A stretch of 17,015 nt of DNA, taken from assembly GCA_027022775.1 (NCBI GenBank), contig JALVXO010000032.1:1-17015 (forward strand), given 5' to 3'. The notes beneath the pieces were generated by a model that worked only from the letters and a program-made list of their open reading frames with translations, was not told the origin of the DNA and ran no database searches. Source of the stretch: Campylobacteraceae bacterium. Its GTDB lineage: Bacteria; Campylobacterota; Campylobacteria; Campylobacterales; Sulfurovaceae. Shown one piece after another: positions 12,376 to 17,015 of the stretch; positions within the stretch are counted from its first letter, which is position 1, and each line of letters opens with the position of its first letter. A program made the position numbers and the translations under genes.

Positions 12376-13343
12376 CAGCCGCCCGTTTCAAAAAAGGCTC
12401 TGCTTGAACCTTCACTCTCATCTTCGCTCCAGCGGTTCTCTTTTGGCTTGTTTGCTAAAACATCTTTTAAAATTTCGCTGGCTCTGTCTATATCTCCCTC
12501 TCTTACCGCTTCGGCAATACTTTTGGCTTCGTCAAAATAGAGGCATGGAATTAAATATCCTTCGGCTGTTAGCCTAATTCTGTTGCAATCTTCGCAAAAG
12601 TCGTGTTTGTGCGGGTCTATAAGTCCAAACACATAACCGTTTTCTAAAATTTGGTAACTAAAACTCGGGCTGTTTGGTGCGCGGCCTATCTTTTTAATTG
12701 TATAGCGCTGTTTAATAATCTCTAAAATCTCTTTTCCAAAAAGCCCGCGGATAGTGCTGTTTGCGTGGGTATTCTCCATATACTCAATAAACCTCACCTG
12801 CACGCCGCGCTCTCTGGAAAACTCTAAAATATCTAAAATTTCGCCATCATTAATCCCTTTTAGCGGCACCATATTTATTTTAACTTTCAACCCAACCTCT
12901 AAAGCTTTTTCTATTCCTTCTAAAACGCTGCCTAAAACATTTTTTTGGGCAATTTGTGCTGCAACAGCAGGTTTTAGGGAATCTAAAGAGATATTTAAAC
13001 GCTTAAGCCCGGCATCTTTAAGCTTTTGTGCAACTTGAGGCAGCAAAAAGCCGTTTGTAGTAAGTGCTAAATCTATATCTGGTTTATAATCGCTGATTAA
13101 CTTTATAAATTTATCCAAATCTTCGCGCAAGAGCGGCTCACCGCCAGTAATTCTGATTTTATCAATCCCCTGGTCTATTGCAACTTTTATAAATTTAAAA
13201 AGTTCATCAAATGAGAGAAGGTTCTCTTTTGGAACCCAAGTAAAAGGTTTTTCGGGCATACAGTACTGGCATCTGAAATTACACCGCTCAGTTACAGAAA
13301 CCCTTAAATAGTTAACCTTTCTTCCATGACCGTCTATTAACAT
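12375..13343 (-). CDS. moaA: GTP 3',8-cyclase MoaA, radical SAM
   Basis: First step of molybdenum cofactor synthesis: GTP to 3',8-cyclo-GTP, with MoaC next. The radical SAM cluster motif is C-N-F-R-C-Q-Y-C (Cys21, 25, 28) and T-G-G-E-P-L-L follows at 66-72. The second, GTP-binding cluster uses Cys250, Cys253 and Cys267. The protein ends in the conserved Gly321-Gly322 tail. The frame is open to an ATG at 13427, but those 28 extra residues come from a repeat element; the ATG at 13343 gives the family's own start M-L-I-D-G-H-G-R-K-V-N-Y-L-R and has AAAGG (13349-13353) five bases upstream. Length is 322 residues, close to E. coli's 329. It overlaps queE by one base. Confidence 0.95.
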   Translation of the reverse strand: MLIDGHGRKVNYLRVSVTERCNFRCQYCMPEKPFTWVPKENLLSFDELFKFIKVAIDQGIDKIRITGGEPLLREDLDKFIKLISDYKPDIDLALTTNGFLLPQVAQKLKDAGLKRLNISLDSLKPAVAAQIAQKNVLGSVLEGIEKALEVGLKVKINMVPLKGINDGEILDILEFSRERGVQVRFIEYMENTHANSTIRGLFGKEILEIIKQRYTIKKIGRAPNSPSFSYQILENGYVFGLIDPHKHDFCEDCNRIRLTAEGYLIPCLYFDEAKSIAEAVREGDIDRASEILKDVLANKPKENRWSEDESEGSSRAFFETGG

Positions 13344-13362
13344 AGTAACCTTTTTGTTTGAG

Positions 13363-13446
13363 ATAAGGGTTAAGGTAGAAGGTAGAAGGGTGAAGGATGA
13401 AGAAAAAAAATAAAAAAATCCCTTCAACCTTCTCCCCTCAACCTCA
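13363..13446. repeat. Heptamer-periodic inverted repeat, copy A (moaA leader)
   Basis: Purine arm 13363-13402 in 7-base units (AAGGGTT, AAGGTAG, AAGGTAG, AAGGGTG, AAGGATG, AAG), an A-rich spacer (13403-13419), then a pyrimidine arm 13420-13446 (CCCTTCA, ACCTTCT, CCCCTCA, ACCTCA). The inner part, from AAGGGTGAAGGATGAAG through the A-rich spacer to CCTTCAACCTT, closely matches copy B. It lies 20 bases upstream of the moaA ATG and would fold as a long stem in the moaA mRNA leader. Confidence 0.85.
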
Positions 13447-13454
13447 ATTAAAAG

Positions 13455-13460
13455 ATTATC
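13455..13460 (-). promoter_or_regulatory. Possible -10 for moaA-queE
   Basis: Minus-strand TGATAAT (GATAAT at 13455-13460) sits between the two repeat copies in an AT-rich unique stretch (13447-13507). If used, the transcript would carry repeat copy A in its leader. No good -35 is visible; the site is tentative. Confidence 0.3.
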
Positions 13461-13507
13461 AAAAATTAAGTATAAAACAGATGATTTTTATCAAAAAAGA
13501 GTGGAAA

Positions 13508-13581
13508 TAAGGGTGAAGGGTGAAGGATGAAGAAAAAAAAATAAAAAAAACAAATCCTTCAACCTTCACCCTTCACCCTTA
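13508..13581. repeat. Heptamer-periodic inverted repeat, copy B
   Basis: The purine arm (13508-13532: TAA then GGGTGAA, GGGTGAA, GGATGAA, G) and the pyrimidine arm (13557-13581) are complementary at 24 of 25 positions. They enclose an A-rich spacer (13533-13556). This is the best-preserved copy; the element starts within 6 bases of the petABC terminator on its right side. Confidence 0.9.
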
Positions 13582-13587
13582 ATAAAC

Positions 13588-13607
13588 AACAAGCCCGAAG
13601 GCTTGTT
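13588..13607 (-). terminator. Terminator of the petABC operon
   Basis: On the minus strand: AACAAGCC, TTCG tetraloop, GGCTTGTT, then a T-rich GTTTATTA. It is an 8-bp stem with a UUCG loop, starting 6 bases after the petC stop, and the clearest intrinsic terminator in the window. Confidence 0.85.
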
Positions 13608-13613
13608 AAAAGC

Positions 13614-14522
13614 TTACTTTAAACCTTTCCACTGAGATTTATACCATCCGTAAGCAAGAAGTGTAAAGATTAAGAAGAAACCAAGAACAATCGGTCCTGT
13701 TTTTTCTCTTAAAGGCTTACTAGGATCGCCAGTTGACTCTAGATAAGCGTAAACTTTTTCAAAACCTTCTTTTGTAAGACCTACTCTAGGCATTGCAGTT
13801 CCTGGAAGGTGGCTTTGAGGGTCTTCAACAAAAGTTTCAAGATAGTGCTTGCTTCTTGCTCTTGCAATAATTTTTAAATCTGGCGGAAGTTTACCCATAT
13901 AGTCTGCCAGTTTATCTTGATATTTTGCAACATTAATTTTAAATTGAGCCAGTGCTACATCGTTACCTGTTTTAATATTTCCTTTAGTTTTTGGAATATC
14001 TCCAATTTGTGTCCATTTTCCATAACTGTTAGCGTGACATCTGCCGCAAGCTGTTACATACGCCTCTTTAGGGCTTACCTCTTTTGGAGCGATAGATTTT
14101 AAATAAGCTACAATGTCAGCTGCATCTTGAGCGCTCGCTGCACTTGGAGGCATAGCAAAGTTAGGTTTAGCTTTTGCTGTATGTGCAGGGTTTTGCAAGA
14201 ATGCAATTAAGAATTTTTCATCAAAAATTGCACCTGCATTGCTTAAATCAGGCGGATTAACACCATAAGCTGCAGAAGCTCCCATAGCATCCATTGGAGC
14301 CTTCATACCTTGAGATTTAATTCCATGGCAGCCTGCACAAGCGGCAATTAAATTTTTACCCTTTGCAGGATCGCCCTTTACCCCGCTTGCATTAATATCT
14401 TGATATGTAAAATCGTGCCCCTCTACATGTTTATGCATTTGAGAGTGCGCATACGGCTCAACACCCCAATATGTCACCAATGTAAAAAATACTACTACTG
14501 CTAATATTTTCAACTCTTTCAT
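13614..14522 (-). CDS. petC: Cytochrome bc1 complex, diheme cytochrome c subunit
   Basis: Takes electrons from the Rieske protein and passes them to soluble cytochrome c, on the periplasmic side of the inner membrane. Two covalent heme sites are present: C-A-G-C-H (62-66) and C-G-R-C-H (159-163), with likely axial Met124 (F-A-M-P-P) and Met244 (G-T-A-M-P-R). There is an N-terminal hydrophobic segment (residues 5-20) that is a signal or anchor, and a C-terminal membrane helix (about 278-294) followed by the basic K-S-Q-W-K-G-L-K. It is 302 residues. Two hemes in place of the single-heme cytochrome c1 is the arrangement known for this phylum. GGAGGT lies just upstream, and the ATG overlaps the petB stop (TAATG). 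It is last in petA-petB-petC. Confidence 0.92.
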   Translation of the reverse strand: MKELKILAVVVFFTLVTYWGVEPYAHSQMHKHVEGHDFTYQDINASGVKGDPAKGKNLIAACAGCHGIKSQGMKAPMDAMGASAAYGVNPPDLSNAGAIFDEKFLIAFLQNPAHTAKAKPNFAMPPSAASAQDAADIVAYLKSIAPKEVSPKEAYVTACGRCHANSYGKWTQIGDIPKTKGNIKTGNDVALAQFKINVAKYQDKLADYMGKLPPDLKIIARARSKHYLETFVEDPQSHLPGTAMPRVGLTKEGFEKVYAYLESTGDPSKPLREKTGPIVLGFFLIFTLLAYGWYKSQWKGLK

Positions 14523-15772
14523 TACTTACCTCCTACCGGTTTTTCCATTTTTGTAATAAATGGGAGTGCGAACCATAATGCGATAAATATATAGGCAAAT
14601 GTTGTTCCAATTGGTGTAAAGATACCAACAGGCGGCAATTTACCTAAAATTGTCAATCCAATCATATCAATTAGCAGCAACCAGAACCAGATTTTAAACG
14701 GTCCTCTTCTGCTTGCAGGCGCAACATTTGGACTTCTGTCAAGGAATGGAAGCAAGAAGAAAATAACCTGCGCAAATCCAAACCATACAAGTCCAGGGTT
14801 TTTAGAGAATGCTCTTAACACTTCGTAACTCCACAAGAAATACCACTCAGGATAAATGTGCGGAGGAGTTTTAAGTCCGTCTGCCGGGTCAAAGTTTACA
14901 GGGTCCATTGCAAATTCAAAGTGATAGAATACCAAATAGAAGAAGAATAGGAAGTAAATTCCTAAAACAAACACATCTTTACTTAAGAATACAGGTTTAA
15001 ATGGAATAACTTTAGACTCTTTTCTGTGTCCTGCTTTCCATTTTTCAGCTTCAGCTTCAAAATCAATCTCTTCACCGTCTTGGTTGTTAACGTGAGGGAT
15101 TCTTAACGCACCAAAATGCAATACAATTAAAGCAATAATTACTAAAGGCATCAAGAATACATGAAGCATAAAGAATCTTCCAATAAACGCTTGACCTGGA
15201 ACGTAGTCTCCTCTAATCCACTCAACCAGTCCTGGGAAGTTAAGCGCACCGCCCATGAAATCAGCAGAGAAACCTTCAAAAAGGTTGGTAATAACCATAC
15301 CAGCCCAGTAACTCATCTGTCCCCAAGGCAATACATAACCTGCAAACGCTTCTCCAGAGAAAGTTACAAACAGAAGCATTCCAGAAATCCAAATCATCTC
15401 TCTGCCCTTTTTATAAGAGCCGTAATAGATTCCTGTAAACATGTGGATATATATAATAAGGAATACAACAGATGCTGCTACACCGTGAATGTGTCTCCAT
15501 AGCCACCCGTATCCAACTTGTGACATAATAGTGTAGTTAACACTGTCAAATGCCTTTTGTGTATCTGGAATGTAATACATTAATAAGAAAATACCGCTAA
15601 TTACCAGCAGCCCAAAAGTTGCTGCCAGCACCATACCCATCGCCCAAAGGAAGTTAATATTCTTTGGAATCCAATACTCTGTAGAGAGAACTCTCTCTAG
15701 TGTCTCAACTGCCAGCCTCTCATTTAGCCATTTCTTCGAGAAAGGTCTGGCATTTGGGTCAAAATGTGCCAT
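14522..15772 (-). CDS. petB: Cytochrome b of the bc1 complex
   Basis: Integral membrane core of the quinol oxidase-reductase; carries two b hemes and both quinone sites. At 416 residues it joins the b6-like and subunit-IV-like halves in one chain. Likely heme ligands are His96/His110 on one helix and His204/His219 on another. The PEWY motif of the Qo site is at 308-311 (I-Y-P-E-W-Y-F-L-W). The segment G-Y-V-L-P-W-G-Q-M-S-Y-W is the Qo-site helix. Between the halves, residues ~228-260 form a charged cytoplasmic loop. The start follows GGAGG, and the petA stop (TAG) leads straight into that ribosome site, 13 bases before the ATG. Menaquinol is the expected substrate in this group, which is inferred. 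Confidence 0.96.
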   Translation of the reverse strand: MAHFDPNARPFSKKWLNERLAVETLERVLSTEYWIPKNINFLWAMGMVLAATFGLLVISGIFLLMYYIPDTQKAFDSVNYTIMSQVGYGWLWRHIHGVAASVVFLIIYIHMFTGIYYGSYKKGREMIWISGMLLFVTFSGEAFAGYVLPWGQMSYWAGMVITNLFEGFSADFMGGALNFPGLVEWIRGDYVPGQAFIGRFFMLHVFLMPLVIIALIVLHFGALRIPHVNNQDGEEIDFEAEAEKWKAGHRKESKVIPFKPVFLSKDVFVLGIYFLFFFYLVFYHFEFAMDPVNFDPADGLKTPPHIYPEWYFLWSYEVLRAFSKNPGLVWFGFAQVIFFLLPFLDRSPNVAPASRRGPFKIWFWLLLIDMIGLTILGKLPPVGIFTPIGTTFAYIFIALWFALPFITKMEKPVGGK

Positions 15773-15785
15773 TTCTTCAATCCTC

Positions 15786-16289
15786 CTATACTAATTTTGC
15801 TGCTTTCATTTTTTTGTACTCTTCACCCTCTTCGCCTAAAACAATTTTTGTTCCTTTTACATTAAATGGAGGAATAACCAAAGGTTTTGGCGGTGGAGCT
15901 TTTAATACTCTGCCTGCTGCATCAAACTGGCCGCCGTGACAAGGGCAGATAAATTTTCCTTTATCAGGAAAATATGTCGGAATACAACCCAAATGTGTGC
16001 ATAGACCTATTGCTATAAAGAATTTGTCATTTCCGACCTTCACAAGTCTATTATCTTTGTAAGCAGGATTTTTTTTGCTAACTTTCATAACAAAAATAGG
16101 TTTACCGCGCCAAACTTCTGTGTTTAAAACATCCTCTTTGGCACCACTCAAATCGATAACTGCCTTGCCGGCTGCTTTTACGCTTGGCAAAGGTTCCCAG
16201 GTTTTTTTGGCTGCATAAAGCGCACCCAGTGCACCCAGGCCTGTAAAAGCACCTAGAGCCATGCCCATAAAATCTCGTCTGTTGCTCAT
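15786..16289 (-). CDS. petA: Rieske iron-sulfur subunit of the bc1 complex
   Basis: Carries the 2Fe-2S cluster that moves electrons from quinol to cytochrome c. Cluster motifs are C-T-H-L-G-C (97-102) and C-P-C-H-G-G (115-120): Cys97, His99, Cys115 and His118 bind iron, and Cys102 with Cys117 can form the disulfide. The N-terminus S-N-R-R-D-F-M-G then a Gly/Ala-rich hydrophobic stretch is a Tat signal that stays as the membrane anchor. Two ATGs lie six bases apart; the one at 16289 is chosen because AAAGG (minus strand, 16296-16300) is six bases before it but touches the ATG at 16295. This gives 167 residues. It is first in the operon, with a TATAAT promoter upstream. Confidence 0.95.
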   Translation of the reverse strand: MSNRRDFMGMALGAFTGLGALGALYAAKKTWEPLPSVKAAGKAVIDLSGAKEDVLNTEVWRGKPIFVMKVSKKNPAYKDNRLVKVGNDKFFIAIGLCTHLGCIPTYFPDKGKFICPCHGGQFDAAGRVLKAPPPKPLVIPPFNVKGTKIVLGEEGEEYKKMKAAKLV

Positions 16290-16324
16290 AAGCATCCTTT
16301 CCTAATGTAGTTGATTAACACTTT

Positions 16325-16330
16325 ATTATA
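16325..16330 (-). promoter_or_regulatory. -10 box of the petABC operon
   Basis: Minus-strand TATAAT within A-C-T-T-A-T-A-A-T, about 36 bases before the petA ATG, in a very AT-rich stretch between the upstream gene's terminator and petA. No convincing -35 is visible. Confidence 0.6.
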
Positions 16331-16384
16331 AGTTTTATTTTATTAAACTATAGATTGAATAGTAAAATGGAGATAAAAGATAAT

Positions 16385-16411
16385 TAAAGTGTGAAGTTAA
16401 TTCACACTTTA
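16385..16411 (-). terminator. Terminator of the partial gene at 16402-17015
   Basis: TAAAGTGTGAA (16385-16395), loop GTTAA, TTCACACTTTA (16401-16411): a perfect 11-bp stem. The gene's TGA (16402-16404) lies in the right-hand arm. On the minus strand it is followed by AATTATCTTTTA, a modest T-rich tail. Confidence 0.75.
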
Positions 16412-17015
16412 TTCGTTAAAATTGAAAGAATTTCTTGTTTATAATCAAATTTTTTTATGCTATTTATAATATTTTCTTCAGTTTTATAAGTTTTTTTATT
16501 ATTTATTATAACTATTTCTATACCTAAACTATTTAATAAATCTATATAACACTCTTTAGGCTCATTAAAAGAGAAATATTTCACATTTGCCCCGCAAATT
16601 GCGGCTTCTACGGCACTCCATAAAGAAAAAGAAACCACATTTTTATAACTGTTTATTGCTTCATAATACTCTTCTGCTTCCACAATATGGTTAAAAATTT
16701 CTTTTAACTCTTTTTCATATTTAACAAAAAAATAAATTCCCCAGTAGAGGTCCCAATTTTTTTCCTTAAATAAATCTGAATTTTTTAATATAGTTTTGCT
16801 ATAATCAGAATCTCCATATATCAAAAGAGTTTTATCCATTTTTTTGACATCTTTTCTTAAGATTTTCTTATTTAAATCCGGGTTAAACTTGTCAAATACA
16901 TTGATTATATGGGCATCTTTATATTCAGCATCTTTGCATCTGGAATTTATATAAATCAATTTTTCAAAATAATGGGGGTAGTTTAAAACCTTGCCTTTCG
17001 AGTTCTTCATCACTG
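16402..17015 (-). CDS. Unknown AT-rich protein, 3' part only
   Basis: I do not recognise this gene with confidence. The frame is open to the edge of the window; the GTG at 17013 and the ATG at 17010 have no ribosome site that can be seen, so the start is probably outside. About 204 residues are visible, rich in Lys, Asn, Ile and Tyr with no membrane segment. The part V-S-F-S-L-W-S-A-V-E-A-A-I-C-G-A-N-V-K-Y-F-S-F resembles the nucleotide-sugar side of GT-B-like glycosyltransferases and capsule enzymes, where a small residue-E-A-x-x-x-G-x-x-V stretch recurs; this is a weak clue to surface-polysaccharide work. Its base composition is more AT-rich than the adjacent pet genes, which may mean transfer. 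A terminator and the petA promoter separate it from petABC. Confidence 0.6.
   Translation of the reverse strand, partial: VMKNSKGKVLNYPHYFEKLIYINSRCKDAEYKDAHIINVFDKFNPDLNKKILRKDVKKMDKTLLIYGDSDYSKTILKNSDLFKEKNWDLYWGIYFFVKYEKELKEIFNHIVEAEEYYEAINSYKNVVSFSLWSAVEAAICGANVKYFSFNEPKECYIDLLNSLGIEIVIINNKKTYKTEENIINSIKKFDYKQEILSILTNKV

Noticed and set aside
12375..13427. moaA starting at 13427
   Set aside because: The extra 28 residues are translated repeat sequence; the ATG at 13343 has a ribosome site and the family N-terminus.
13363..13581. CRISPR-like array
   Set aside because: The units are 7 bases with no unique spacers, and arms are inverted, not direct repeats; no cas genes are present.
15161..15502. 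Plus-strand open frame opposite petB
   Set aside because: It is a shadow of petB on the other strand with no ribosome site or recognisable domain.

Overview
The window looks like the core chromosome of a low-GC member of the Campylobacterota (former Epsilonproteobacteria). Several things point there: the run leuS - lptE-type lipoprotein - folC; the CmoB, FabI, MoaA and short asparaginase-like proteins; a QueE with an odd cysteine arrangement; a cytochrome bc1 operon in the order Rieske, cytochrome b, diheme cytochrome c; T-rich promoters that rely on an extended -10; and strong use of AAA, TTT and TTA. A genus cannot be named from this sequence. The bc1 operon suggests a respiring organism. 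I see no integrase, transposase, CRISPR array, rRNA or tRNA.

Layout. 1-2456 (+): 3' end of leuS, an LptE-like outer-membrane lipoprotein and folC, tightly packed. 2457-2704: a gap with several inverted repeats. 2705-4125 (+): a secreted cyclophilin coupled to cmoB. 4145-4633 (-): half-length asparaginase-like protein. 4712-5533 (+): fabI. 5534-5896: a 363-base gap made almost entirely of stacked repeats. 5897-6357 (+): rpmH and rnpA; rnpA has no ordinary start codon. 6481-7341 (-): ftsY, divergent from a 5-formyltetrahydrofolate cyclo-ligase and rny (7408-9454, +). 9600-10646 (-): mtnN and an ArsC/Spx-like protein, divergent from tyrA (10756-11598, +). 11617-13343 (-): moaA and queE, two radical SAM enzymes that overlap by one base. 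13344-13613: two copies of a heptanucleotide-periodic inverted repeat and a terminator. 13614-16289 (-): petA-petB-petC. 16402-17015 (-): the 3' part of an AT-rich gene of unknown function.

The genes are mostly housekeeping: translation and RNA maturation (leuS, rpmH, rnpA, rny, cmoB, and queE for queuosine), membrane and envelope biogenesis (fabI, lptE, ftsY), one-carbon and folate metabolism (folC, cyclo-ligase), SAM recycling (mtnN), aromatic amino acids (tyrA), molybdopterin (moaA) and electron transport (petABC). I found no convincing new multi-gene system. The most interesting signals are non-coding or fine-scale: rnpA appears to have lost its ATG through a change that leaves the rpmH stop intact; a family of 7-bp-periodic inverted repeats occurs at two loci; two known-looking palindromic repeat types sit together upstream of rpmH; stop codons recur inside terminator stems; QueE has a displaced third cluster cysteine; and cytochrome b has b6-like heme-ligand spacing.
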